Below are positions 27,214 through 35,023 of a DNA stretch of 64,000 bases, in pieces (the first letter of the stretch is position 1; each line of letters begins with the position of its first letter). The notes beneath the pieces are model-generated. The model ran no database searches. It was not told the DNA's origin and saw only the letters and a program-made list of their open reading frames with translations. The translations under genes and the position numbers were made by a program. Source of the DNA: F1-120-MAGs238 sp964484185 (lineage in GTDB: Bacteria > Planctomycetota > Phycisphaerae > Phycisphaerales > UBA1924); assembly GCA_964484185.1 (NCBI GenBank), contig CAZAEQ010000002.1, positions 62,001-126,000 of the forward strand, in the 5' to 3' direction.

Positions 27214-28185
27214 ATGGCCATTCTCATCGATGCAACAACTACCGTGATCTGTCAGGGCATTACCGGCGCGTATGGCGCGCAGCATACCAAGGGCTGTTTC
27301 AACTATGGAACAAAGCTGGTAGGTGGCGTTACACCCGGAAAGGGCGGCACCAAAGACGCCAATGGACTGCCGATCTTTGATACCGTCGATCAGGCGGTGC
27401 GTGCAACTGGCGCCACCGCAACCATGATCTTTGTGCCCGAGGCGTTTGCAGGCGATGCGATTATCGAAGCCGCACAGTCCGGGATCTCGACAATCTGCGC
27501 GATCACTGAAGGCATTCCGGTTCAGGACATGGTCAAGGTGCGTGCGATTCTCGATGAGATGAACGCGCTGGGCAAGGGCATTACGCTGGTCGGGCCAAAC
27601 TGCCCGGGCGTGATTACACCGGGACCAAAGTCCAAGCGCGAGAACGCGGGCGAATCTGGTTCCAATCCTTACACAACGCATGGCTGCAAGATCGGAATCA
27701 TGCCTGGGTACATCCACACGCATATTTCAGAGTCCAAGCGCGGCAAGTCGGTTGGCATCGTTTCCCGCTCCGGCACGCTCACCTACGAAGCAGTCTGGCA
27801 GACTTCAAATCTTGGCCTGGCTCAATCGACCTGCGTCGGAATCGGCGGCGATCCCGTTCGCGGCCTGTCGCACAAGGAAGTCATTGAGTTGTTCGAAGCT
27901 GACCCGCTCACCGATGCGATTCTCATGATTGGCGAAATCGGCGGCACGGATGAAGTCATGGCTGCCGAATACATCAAGAAGTCTGTCAAGAAGCCAGTCG
28001 CCGCCTTTATCGCCGGCCGCACTGCACCTCCGGGTCGACGCATGGGCCACGCGGGCGCGATCATTGGCGGGGCTGATGATACTGCCGATGCCAAAATCAA
28101 GGCCCTTCAGGCCGCGGGAGTGACTGTTGCCATGAGCCCGGCGGATATGGGTCAGGCGATGCTGGCGGCCATGAAACTCTCTTGA
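27214..28185 (+). CDS. sucD: Succinate--CoA ligase, ADP/GDP-forming, alpha subunit
   Basis: Catalyses the substrate-level phosphorylation step of the TCA cycle with SucC. The CoA-binding Rossmann region (QGITGAYGAQHTKGCFNYGT), GPNCPGVITPG, GIVSRSGTLTYEAVWQT and the phosphohistidine loop RRMGHAGAII (His279) are all present. At 323 aa it is about 30 longer than usual, mainly from an insert after GVITPG (PKSKRENAGESGSNPYTTHG) before CKIGIMPG, plus a few residues after PGYIH. The first residues lack the usual N-terminal Lys-Asn-Thr-Lys stretch. No sucC gene is adjacent, so the beta subunit must be elsewhere. Confidence 0.95.
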   Translation: MAILIDATTTVICQGITGAYGAQHTKGCFNYGTKLVGGVTPGKGGTKDANGLPIFDTVDQAVRATGATATMIFVPEAFAGDAIIEAAQSGISTICAITEGIPVQDMVKVRAILDEMNALGKGITLVGPNCPGVITPGPKSKRENAGESGSNPYTTHGCKIGIMPGYIHTHISESKRGKSVGIVSRSGTLTYEAVWQTSNLGLAQSTCVGIGGDPVRGLSHKEVIELFEADPLTDAILMIGEIGGTDEVMAAEYIKKSVKKPVAAFIAGRTAPPGRRMGHAGAIIGGADDTADAKIKALQAAGVTVAMSPADMGQAMLAAMKLS

Positions 28186-28242
28186 AGCAGAGCTAGCATT
28201 TGGGGTTCCCTTCACGTCACTTTATAAAAAGAGACGGTTTTC

Positions 28243-29115
28243 ATGTTTGAAAAATTCGCACGCAGTTGGCAGATGACCAAGCAGTCCTGGGCCGTACTTC
28301 GTCAAGAAAAACAGTTGATGATTTTCCCGCTGATCAGCACGATCTTGACACTGCTGGTAAGTGCCTCTTTCCTCGCCCCACCGATTATCTATCTTGCGGT
28401 GACAAAGCCGGAGTGGCTCGAAGACAAGAACATGCCGATGGAATGGAGAATCGCCAGCGGCGTGATCATGTTCCTGCTCTACTTCGTCACATACTCCATC
28501 ATCGCGTTCTGTAACGCGGCATTGATCGGCAGTGCCCTCAATAGTTTCGATGGCAAAGACGCAAGCGCGAAAGCGGGCATGCGGATCGCCATGAGTCGCC
28601 TGCCGCAGATCCTGGGCTGGTCGCTTATTAATGCAACCGTCGGCGTTGCCATTCAGATGCTGCGCGAGCGTGCTGGCTGGATCGCAGACAAAGTTCTTGG
28701 ACTTCTCGGCATCGCGTGGACAATCGCGACGTTCTTTGTCGTGCCGGTGTTGGTTGTTGAAGGCGTTGGCCCAATCAAGGCCACGAAGCGTTCGTTTGAA
28801 ATCATGCGGAAAGCATGGGGCGAAACGCTCGTCACGCAGGGCGGTGTCGGCTTGTTCTTTGGGCTGCTGACATTGCTTGTTGTTCTCGTTCCGGTGGTGC
28901 TGGGTATTGTCTGGTCGATCGCAATCCAGAGTGTGTGGCCTATCGCGGTCATTGGACCAATCGCCTTGATCGTTGCTGTCATGCTCGCACTTGTCTCAAG
29001 CACGCTCAAGATGATCCTGGTCGCCGCCAGCTATCGCTACGTCTCAACGGGCGAAACACCTTACACCTTCGAGCGTGATTCGCTGCAGGGAATGTTCGCT
29101 CCCAAGAAGAAGTAA
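28243..29115 (+). CDS. DUF6159-like multi-pass membrane protein
   Basis: 290 aa opening MFEKFARSWQMTKQSWAVLRQEKQLMIFPLIS, which I recognise as the DUF6159 pattern. About six membrane segments are visible (TILTLLVSASFLAPPIIYL, VIMFLLYFVTYSIIAFCNAALIG, ILGWSLINATVGVAI, WTIATFFVVPVLVVEGV, GLFFGLLTLLVVLVPVVLGIVW, IAVIGPIALIVAVMLALVSS). The family is widespread and uncharacterised; inner-membrane location is expected. It starts 57 nt after sucD behind aagaga and may be cotranscribed, and is convergent with the SDR gene. Confidence 0.8.
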   Translation: MFEKFARSWQMTKQSWAVLRQEKQLMIFPLISTILTLLVSASFLAPPIIYLAVTKPEWLEDKNMPMEWRIASGVIMFLLYFVTYSIIAFCNAALIGSALNSFDGKDASAKAGMRIAMSRLPQILGWSLINATVGVAIQMLRERAGWIADKVLGLLGIAWTIATFFVVPVLVVEGVGPIKATKRSFEIMRKAWGETLVTQGGVGLFFGLLTLLVVLVPVVLGIVWSIAIQSVWPIAVIGPIALIVAVMLALVSSTLKMILVAASYRYVSTGETPYTFERDSLQGMFAPKKK

Positions 29116-29117
29116 AG

Positions 29118-29873
29118 TCAGTTCAGCCAGCGCCCGCCATCAACGCGGACAATCTGTCCGGTGACGTACTGCGCATCCATCGCGAGCCATCGCACCACTT
29201 CCGCTGCGTCTTGCGGCGTTCCGGCCCGCTGCAGCGGCACGCGGCTGAGATATTGCGCCTGCATTTTGGCATCACTATCCTGCCCGGTTTCCGGCCACGC
29301 CACCACACCGGGTGCGACACCGTTCACGCGGATTTTCGGGGCGAGATCTCTCGCCAGCGACTGCACCATTTCGGCCAGCGCCGCCTTGGACATTGAATAC
29401 GAAAGAAAGTCCTTGCGGGGCCTTCCCATTGCGTGAATATCAATCATGGCGACAATCGCCGCTCCGCCCGGCAGTTTTGAGTTCTGCATGTGTGGCGCAA
29501 ACTTCTGGGTCATGATCGCCGGGGCCAGCGCATTCACATTCATGTCACGTTGCAGGCGTGCTGGCGAAAGCTCTGCCAGCGGCGAGTTGTCGTACGTCGA
29601 TGCTGAAAACACAATAATGTCCCAATTCGGTCGGCTTGCCGCGAGCCGTTCTGACTCTGCTGACACAAGTTCCAGATTCTCAAGTTCCCAGGGAATGATT
29701 TGATGACTTCCACCGAGCGATTCCATCGCCTTCAACGTTTCTAACGCTTCTCTCTCGCTCTTGCGATAGGTCACCACGACATCGCATCCCGCTTTGGCAA
29801 GTGCAATAGAAATCGCGCCCCCGACGCGCTTTGCTCCACCAACAACCAGCGCCTGCGGCGGGTGCTTATTCAC
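29118..29873 (-). CDS. SDR family NAD(P)-dependent oxidoreductase
   Basis: Start taken at GTG 29873 (MNKHPPQALVVGGAKRVGGAISIAL), which overlaps the 3' end of the upstream gene by 8 nt; the longer frame to 29978 would overlap it fully. About 251 aa with the classical short-chain dehydrogenase layout: cofactor motif GGAKRVGGAI, YRKSER after beta-2 (suggesting NADPH), FSAS in place of NNAG, MIDIHAMGRPRKDFLSYSMSKAAL carrying the YxxxK active site, and GVAPGVVAWPE. It resembles pteridine-reductase/FabG-like enzymes; the substrate is not determinable. Last gene of the sigma-factor operon. Confidence 0.85.
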   Translation of the reverse strand: MNKHPPQALVVGGAKRVGGAISIALAKAGCDVVVTYRKSEREALETLKAMESLGGSHQIIPWELENLELVSAESERLAASRPNWDIIVFSASTYDNSPLAELSPARLQRDMNVNALAPAIMTQKFAPHMQNSKLPGGAAIVAMIDIHAMGRPRKDFLSYSMSKAALAEMVQSLARDLAPKIRVNGVAPGVVAWPETGQDSDAKMQAQYLSRVPLQRAGTPQDAAEVVRWLAMDAQYVTGQIVRVDGGRWLN

Positions 29874-30237
29874 GTGGCCCCCCACCCTTGCCGCTATCCC
29901 ACCCGCCGCGATTGCCGCTGCCGGGTGCGCGAGAATCGGGGCCAAAATTCCCATTGGGATCCGGCGGCGGAGATTCAATCAGATCATCAAGATCATCGGG
30001 AGTTTTCATGCGCTCTCCCGCAGCCGTCCACGCATCCACATGACGAGTGCGGCCGGGCTTCTTGCCTTTCAACTGATTGCGACGATTCTTGCGTCGAATG
30101 CCAACAAGCAATACCAGCACCAGCACCGCGAGTACGGAAAGAAACGCGAAGATAGTCCAAAAACTCACAATGCTCGCGGCCTCTTTTGGCGAGGGCGGTT
30201 TCTCGGTCCGATCGGGTTGAACTTGCACTGCATACAC
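29866..30237 (-). CDS. Small single-pass membrane protein of the ECF operon
   Basis: Start set at GTG 30237, 7 nt after the stop of the upstream gene (the frame is open further but would overlap it). The ~123-aa product has one membrane helix (IVSFWTIFAFLSVLAVLVLVLLVGI), a basic stop-transfer segment (RRKNRRNQLKGKK) and a Pro/Gly-rich acidic cytoplasmic tail. No family recognised. It sits between the anti-sigma-like gene and the SDR gene with overlaps on both sides, so it belongs to the same transcript. Confidence 0.6.
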   Translation of the reverse strand: MYAVQVQPDRTEKPPSPKEAASIVSFWTIFAFLSVLAVLVLVLLVGIRRKNRRNQLKGKKPGRTRHVDAWTAAGERMKTPDDLDDLIESPPPDPNGNFGPDSRAPGSGNRGGWDSGKGGGPRE

Positions 30238-30244
30238 GCACCAA

Positions 30245-30754
30245 CTATACAGCGGCAGCAAGCGGCATCGGAAGCATGACGGGACCAGTTCCTGGCGCGG
30301 TGGTTGGAACTGGCTCAACATTGAGCGGGGCGAGTTCATACGCCGCGAAAATGCGGCCTTTTACGCGGACAATTCCCGGGGTGCCGGCATCGGCCAGGTC
30401 GCCGCTCAGCTCGGCATCGGTCGCAATAACTACGGCAGTCACCCCTGACTGAATAATCTGGTCCTGACGAAGCGGCTTGGTCTGCACGACCCAGGATGGA
30501 GTTGCCGCGACTGGTGCCTGGGCAATTGTGTGTTCAATCTTTTCGAGCGGAACCTGCACGATTGGCGGCGGCTCTGGATGGGGGGCGACAGTCAGTGCCT
30601 GTTTAAAAAACTCACCGGCAAAGCCAAGTGCGATGAGTGCAGATGCCGCGGTGGCAATGCGTATGTTTCGCCGGCGCGAACTGCGGCGCTTGAGCGTCTG
30701 CTGGGCCAATTCCAGAATCTCAACTTTGCGGGCATCGCGATTGTGCGGGTTCAT
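30245..30754 (-). CDS. Probable anti-sigma factor-like membrane protein
   Basis: 169 aa, start overlapping the sigma-factor stop as ATGA. A basic N-terminus (NRDARKVEILELAQQTLKRRSSRRRN) is followed by one membrane helix (IRIATAASALIALGFAGEFF) and a periplasmic part with a compact predicted domain (VVQTKPLRQDQIIQSGVTAVVIATDAEL). The position directly after an ECF sigma gene and the single-span topology fit an anti-sigma factor or co-regulator, but no zinc-type (HxxxCxxC) anti-sigma motif is present. Assignment rests on context. Confidence 0.6.
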   Translation of the reverse strand: MNPHNRDARKVEILELAQQTLKRRSSRRRNIRIATAASALIALGFAGEFFKQALTVAPHPEPPPIVQVPLEKIEHTIAQAPVAATPSWVVQTKPLRQDQIIQSGVTAVVIATDAELSGDLADAGTPGIVRVKGRIFAAYELAPLNVEPVPTTAPGTGPVMLPMPLAAAV

Positions 30755-31365
30755 GATTTTGTCCCTGAGATGATTTCACGTAATGATTGCAGAGCGCGGC
30801 GAATGCGTCCGTGCGCGGCATCTGGTGTTGTCCCGATTTCTGCTCCGACTTGTTTGAGCGTGCTGCCGCGGAAGAACCGGGAAACAAGCAATTCTCGCTG
30901 ACATTCTCCAAGCTGATCGAGCGCGTGTTCGAGCTCCTGCAATTGAGTCTGAGTGATTTCCATCTCGTTTCCGGATCGGTCCTGCGATCGAATCTCGCGT
31001 GCTGCTCTCCGCTGGCCGCTGCGAAGGTGATCAATCGCGGTTGTGAGGCAGACTCGCACCATCCAGCGCTCAAGTTCCGCGCTGGATTGCAGCGGCGGCA
31101 AAGAGTCAGCTACCTTTAACATGACATCCTGAACGACGTCAAGTGCGAACGACTCATCGCGCCGTGTTCGAACTTGCACGGTCGTCACCAGGCGATCGAA
31201 CCATGCCTGATACAGCGCGGCCAGCGCGGCAGGTTCGCCACGATTGATGCCGCTTGACCAGCTGCGTGCCAAGTCATCAGCTGTTCGGTCGTGCATCGGC
31301 GCACTATCGGTGGCTTGCAACTGCAAAAGCTGCTCCCACGCGAAGTTATTTGGACCGATTTCCAT
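30751..31365 (-). CDS. RNA polymerase sigma factor, ECF subfamily
   Basis: 204 aa from ATG 31365; this start overlaps the upstream gene by 20 nt, and an in-frame ATG at 31296 (MHDRTADDLARSW) is the alternative. Region 2 reads LYQAWFDRLVTTVQVRT, FALDVVQDVMLKVADSL and LERWMVRVCLTTAIDHLRS; region 4 reads LDQLGECQRELLVSRFFRGSTLKQVGAEIGTTPDAAHGRIRRALQSL. It directs RNA polymerase to a stress or envelope regulon and is presumably held by the overlapping downstream membrane protein. It is unusual in lying downstream of, and overlapping, the exported secretin-N-like protein gene. Confidence 0.9.
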   Translation of the reverse strand: MEIGPNNFAWEQLLQLQATDSAPMHDRTADDLARSWSSGINRGEPAALAALYQAWFDRLVTTVQVRTRRDESFALDVVQDVMLKVADSLPPLQSSAELERWMVRVCLTTAIDHLRSGQRRAAREIRSQDRSGNEMEITQTQLQELEHALDQLGECQRELLVSRFFRGSTLKQVGAEIGTTPDAAHGRIRRALQSLREIISGTKS

Positions 31366-32467
31366 TGGCTGCCTTGCTCAATGCCATTTGCAGTTCTTGC
31401 ACCTGTTTCTGCAGTCTTTCGACCATTGCTTCCAGATCTCGAATCCTAGCGCCGGATTCTGAATTGGCTTGCTGACCCATTCCGCGGAAGGTGGCCTGTT
31501 CCTCTATGCGGCGATACTGATCGCGGCGGAACGCGAACTCTTCTTCTGCTTCCTGGGCCCGCTGTGCGGCGATTGTGATCTCGTTCATCGCCGATTTGTC
31601 GCCCGCATCGAACCGCTGTTGTAACTGAATGGACATCTCTTGCGCAACCTTGCGCTGCTCTTCGGCCCGCGCCATCATCTTGGCTGCGACTTCCATCGCT
31701 TTTTCTCGCTCGGCATTCATCATCATCTTGCGCCGATCATCCTGCTCGTGCATGACACTTTCTGACACCAGCTGCGCCACCACTTGAGATACCACAGCAA
31801 GATCATCGGGCGTACCGCGGACGATCAACAAACCCGAATCTGGATGAAATTTCACAACCCAGGTCGGCTCGCCTTTGTCGTCGATCCCCAGTGCCGCTTC
31901 TGCAGCGCTGATCAATGTCGTCGCCCGCTTCACGGCCTCATCGCCGCGTGCTTCACCGACGTATTCACGCAGAGAGAATGTCTTGACTTCACTGCCGCGT
32001 AACCACTTTGAATCACCGCGCTGCTGGACGAGCTTAAAGGCACGCATCGCGCCGGAAGATGATTCGATCATGCCCGTATCCAGCGGCTGGACATCCCAGT
32101 GCACCATCGGGTCGTTGGACGCCGCACCAATCGCATTTAATGCGGTCATCAGGCTCACCTGTTCCAGGTTAATCGCGTCGATGCGCTCGCGCAGAAGTTC
32201 TTTTGCACAGGTAACGTTCAATGGCGCGTTGTTGCTGCCAGCACGCAATGCTTCTAGATATTCCTGCACCGTACCGCCATCAAATTTCACCGTGTACAGC
32301 GGCACCGACACGCCCGACAATGGGTTTTGTGATTGATTGATCAGTGTGCCGCGTCCGGTGCCACCGCCAGGCGCGGTCTGGCCGATTGCCTCTCCAGCAA
32401 GGCAGGGCAACAGTGCGATCAAGCCCACCGTCCCAAACTTTGTAATCATTCGATTCAGGCGATTCAT
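31346..32467 (-). CDS. Exported secretin N-domain-like protein with coiled coils, first gene of the ECF operon
   Basis: 373 aa with signal peptide (FGTVGLIALLPCLAGEAIG). Residues ~50-120 (YTVKFDGGTVQEYLEAL, APLNVTCAKELLRERI, VSLMTALNAIG) look like the N0/STN domain of secretins; residues ~165-225 (REYVGEARGDEAVKRATTLISAA, SGLLIVRGTPDDLAVVSQVVAQL) like an N1 domain. The C-terminal third is a long coiled coil with many Arg/Glu/Gln (EKAMEVAAKMMARAEEQRKV, RIRDLEAMVERLQKQVQEL). There is no secretin barrel, so it is not a pore; a periplasmic scaffold or sensor feeding the sigma factor is plausible. Divergent from prfB. Confidence 0.72.
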   Translation of the reverse strand: MNRLNRMITKFGTVGLIALLPCLAGEAIGQTAPGGGTGRGTLINQSQNPLSGVSVPLYTVKFDGGTVQEYLEALRAGSNNAPLNVTCAKELLRERIDAINLEQVSLMTALNAIGAASNDPMVHWDVQPLDTGMIESSSGAMRAFKLVQQRGDSKWLRGSEVKTFSLREYVGEARGDEAVKRATTLISAAEAALGIDDKGEPTWVVKFHPDSGLLIVRGTPDDLAVVSQVVAQLVSESVMHEQDDRRKMMMNAEREKAMEVAAKMMARAEEQRKVAQEMSIQLQQRFDAGDKSAMNEITIAAQRAQEAEEEFAFRRDQYRRIEEQATFRGMGQQANSESGARIRDLEAMVERLQKQVQELQMALSKAANGNRSK

Positions 32468-32591
32468 GCAAAACTCCTAGTTTGGCGGCAGTCGTGTGCC
32501 GCCACACACTACTAACGTCACCGCTCAAGGGTTCTGGCGCGAAACCAAAACCTGTTTTTTGGCCCCGCCAGCCCTCCTAGACTCCCGCCCT

Positions 32592-33714
32592 ATGCACTTT
32601 GACGCACATCAGCCCGTGATCGACGATCTTGAGGCGCGGATTTTAACAATCCGCGACTCTCTTTAACTACGCCAAGAAGATGGATGCCCTCAAGGCCCTC
32701 GAGGGGGAAATGGCTGCGGAAGGCGCCTGGGATAACCCGGATGCCGCAAAGAAAATTGTCATGCGTGTGAAAGCGATCAAGGCCCAGACCGATGGCCTGA
32801 CCGGTGTCATCCGCGATTTCGAAGATGCCAAGGTCGCGTACGAAATGGCCCGTGAGAGCGGCGATAAAGACCTGCTCGTTGAGGCCGGCGGGATGTTCTT
32901 CCGGCTTGTGCCGCGCATGGAAAAGGTCGAGTTGCAGTCTTTGCTCTCGGGGCCGCACGATGCCAAGAACTGCTTCCTCACGATTTCGGCCGGACAGGGC
33001 GGCACCGATGCCAACGACTGGGCCGAAATGCTCTTTCGCATGTACATCTTTTATTGCGAGAAGATGGGCTTTGATATCGAGGAAGTTGAACGCGGGTTTG
33101 GTTCTGAAGTCGGAATCGATTCTGTCACGCTTCATGTCAAGGCGCCGTTCGCGTTTGGGTACCTGAAGTGCGAACGCGGCACGCATCGACTGGCACGGGT
33201 CTCGCCATATAACGCCCAGGGCAAACGGCAGACCAGCTTTGCAACGGTTGAAGTCACACCCGAATTTGACGAGATCGATGTCACCATTCCTGAAAACGAT
33301 CTTGAAGTGACGCCGTTTGTCCGCGCTACCGGCCCTGGCGGTCAGAACGTCAATAAGGTTGCATCCGCGATTCGCCTGGTTCACAAGCCTACGGGAATCA
33401 TGGTTGTTGCGAGTACGTACAGAGATCAGCCGCAGAACAAGAAGCAGGCGTTGCAAGTGCTCATGGCCAAGTTGCAGATTCTCGCTGAAGAGAAGCGCGA
33501 AGCTGAAATCTCCGCGGCCACCGGCGGCGCTGTTGATCGCGGCTGGGGCACTCAGATTCGCAGTTATGTCTTCTATGACAACCGCGTCAAAGACCATCGC
33601 ACTGGATACGAAGAAACTGATTATGAGCGTGTGCTCCGCGGGGAAATCGCGCCATTTATTGATGCAGAATTGAAGCGCCTTCGGGCTGACAAAGAGAAGA
33701 TCAAAAATATCTAA
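32592..33714 (+). CDS. prfB: Peptide chain release factor 2, programmed +1 frameshift
   Basis: Terminates translation at UGA and UAA. Frame 0 starts at ATG 32592 and encodes 24 residues (MHFDAHQPVIDDLEARILTI then RDSL) ending at CTT TAA; skipping T32664 gives AAC TAC GCC AAG AAG and continues to 33714 (join 32592..32663 and 32665..33714), a 373-aa protein. The junction L-N-Y-A-K-K matches the conserved frameshift point of RF2 (E. coli L-D-Y-D-A-K-K). The peptidyl-hydrolysis motif GGQ is at residues 249-251. The stop-recognition tripeptide is SPY (204-206) instead of SPF. The usual frameshift stop is UGA; here it is UAA. Divergent from the secretin-N-like gene. Confidence 0.95.
32655..32670 (+). 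promoter_or_regulatory. RF2 programmed frameshift site, UAA type
   Basis: Slippery CTT at 32661-32663 followed by TAA C. After a +1 shift, decoding resumes at AAC (32665). The strong Shine-Dalgarno-like element normally found a few nt upstream of the slip site is not obvious here (upstream ccgcgactct). Confidence 0.85.
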
Positions 33715-33731
33715 GATGGAAGGTTCTTGCC

Positions 33732-34307
33732 ATGAGCAGCGAAGCGGATACGAAACAACCAATTCACAAAGAGCGCGGCAAACCGATCCGACTCCATCTT
33801 GGCGGTCACGAAGTGCGTGAAGGCTGGACGCTGTTCAACGCGCAGAAGCGCGATGGCGTTGATGTCGTCGGCAATGTGACTGACCTTTCAATGTTCGCCG
33901 ACAATACCGTGGAAGAGGCTTATGCCTCGCACGTGTACGAACACCTTGGATATCAGAAGGAACTTCCCACCGCGCTTCGCGAGGTGCATCGTGTGCTGGT
34001 GCCTGGTGGATTGCTGCGTGTTGCGGTTCCGGACCTGGTCATTCTCGCGAAAATGTTTGTCCACCCGCAACTTGGATTGCCAGAGAAATTCCATGTGCAG
34101 CGCATGATCATGGGCGGTCAGATTGATGAGTATGACTTCCATAAGACCGCGTTCAGTTTTGATCTGCTCGGCGGCATGCTTCACCAGACCGGATTTGAGA
34201 ACATCCGCCGCGTGCCTTCGTTCAACCTTTTCAAAGACATGTCGGAAACTATGTTTGCCGGTGTGAATATCAGTTTGAACGTCATGGCTATCAAGAAGAA
34301 AGCCTGA
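33732..34307 (+). CDS. Class I SAM-dependent methyltransferase-like protein (type 11 fold)
   Basis: 191 aa. The N-terminus IRLHLGGHEVREGWTLFNAQ corresponds to the LxLG-x-G-x-x-x-x-G-[WF] SAM-binding start of COG4627-type predicted methyltransferases, followed by VDVVGNVTDLSMFADNTVEEAYASHVYEHL (motif II/III with acidic Asp) and REVHRVLVPGGLLRVAVPDL (post-motif with PGG). The last third has no obvious acceptor-specific domain. Such small enzymes often sit in surface polysaccharide loci, but here the gene follows prfB by 17 nt; its substrate is unknown. Confidence 0.75.
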   Translation: MSSEADTKQPIHKERGKPIRLHLGGHEVREGWTLFNAQKRDGVDVVGNVTDLSMFADNTVEEAYASHVYEHLGYQKELPTALREVHRVLVPGGLLRVAVPDLVILAKMFVHPQLGLPEKFHVQRMIMGGQIDEYDFHKTAFSFDLLGGMLHQTGFENIRRVPSFNLFKDMSETMFAGVNISLNVMAIKKKA

Positions 34308-34346
34308 TGCGTTTTCCGATGGGCACTTTCAGATCCGGAGGCGGCA

Positions 34347-34658
34347 ATGAGCGACACTTCCACGATCGCCAATCGTTACAAGGCTGAACTGCCCACGATT
34401 CTGATCGGCCTGGTCATACTCGGCGCAATGTATATGTTCATCGGCCTGAAACTGCCTCTTGTCGGCGGCATTCTCGCATGCATTCTGATTTCACCGGCAT
34501 TCCCGCCGCGCTACTCCTGGATCGCATCACTTGTTGGGTATGGCGGTCTCGCCGCATTGTGCTACTTCTATTATCATCAGCCTCAGATCGCGATGTTGCT
34601 TTGCGTCGCCGCCGTTGTTTTTGCGGCCTCATCGTTCTTTTCTAAAGGTCGCCTCTAA
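34347..34658 (+). CDS. Small integral membrane protein
   Basis: 103 aa, preceded by a good ggagg site. Hydrophobic throughout, with about four membrane segments (ILIGLVILGAMYMFIGLKL, LVGGILACILISPAFPP, WIASLVGYGGLAALCYFYY, IAMLLCVAAVVFAASSFF). No family recognised. It follows the methyltransferase gene by 39 nt and converges with another small membrane protein gene 17 nt away. Confidence 0.6.
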   Translation: MSDTSTIANRYKAELPTILIGLVILGAMYMFIGLKLPLVGGILACILISPAFPPRYSWIASLVGYGGLAALCYFYYHQPQIAMLLCVAAVVFAASSFFSKGRL

Positions 34659-34675
34659 CCGCTCGCTGCCGGCGC

Positions 34676-34933
34676 TCAGTGCTTGCGGTCTTCAAACTCA
34701 TCGATCTTGAAGCTGTCCTTCTGGGTGTCGTAGTTTTCAGGCGTCTCGGGCTGCTTTCCCTCTTCGACTTCTGCCGCCAGATCGGTGTTCAGAACTACAC
34801 CGACGAAGATTGCACCAAATGCCAGCAGCGGCATATACCAGGGCATATTTATGCCCATCCGCGGCAGGATAATCGCCGTGGTTATGCCCAGCACAATGCA
34901 CACCACAAATGAAATGAAGAGCCGTCGAATCAC
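34676..34933 (-). CDS. Small membrane protein with acidic tail
   Basis: Start chosen at GTG 34933 behind gcgggg, giving about 85 aa; the longer frame to 35023 would have to read through the terminator of the preceding gene and encodes unlikely basic sequence. Two membrane segments (RLFISFVVCIVLGITTAIIL, MPWYMPLLAFGAIFVGVVL) are followed by an acidic soluble tail (EVEEGKQPETPENYDTQKDS). No family recognised. Confidence 0.55.
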   Translation of the reverse strand: MIRRLFISFVVCIVLGITTAIILPRMGINMPWYMPLLAFGAIFVGVVLNTDLAAEVEEGKQPETPENYDTQKDSFKIDEFEDRKH

Positions 34934-34944
34934 ACTTACCCCGC

Positions 34945-34984
34945 AAAAAAATCGCCGGGTTGTCCTCTCGCGGACAACCCGGCG
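34945..34984 (-). terminator. Intrinsic terminator of the CTERM cysteine-protease-like gene
   Basis: On the minus strand a perfect 13-bp stem (cgccgggttgtcc / ggacaacccggcg, loop 6 nt) is followed by seven T residues. It lies 40 nt after the stop at 35024 and only about 12 nt before the start of the next small gene on the same strand. Confidence 0.9.
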
Positions 34985-35023
34985 TTTGAGTGTGGAAGGG
35001 TAAGCAGGTCGAGAGACAGCCAA

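Noticed and set aside
32680..33714. prfB starting at ATG 32680 as a shortened RF2
   Set aside because: It would lack the conserved N-terminal segment; the upstream 24-codon frame joined by a +1 shift restores full RF2 with the conserved junction.
32590..33762. 390-codon minus-strand frame opposite prfB
   Set aside because: prfB is unambiguous; the antisense frame has no domain features.
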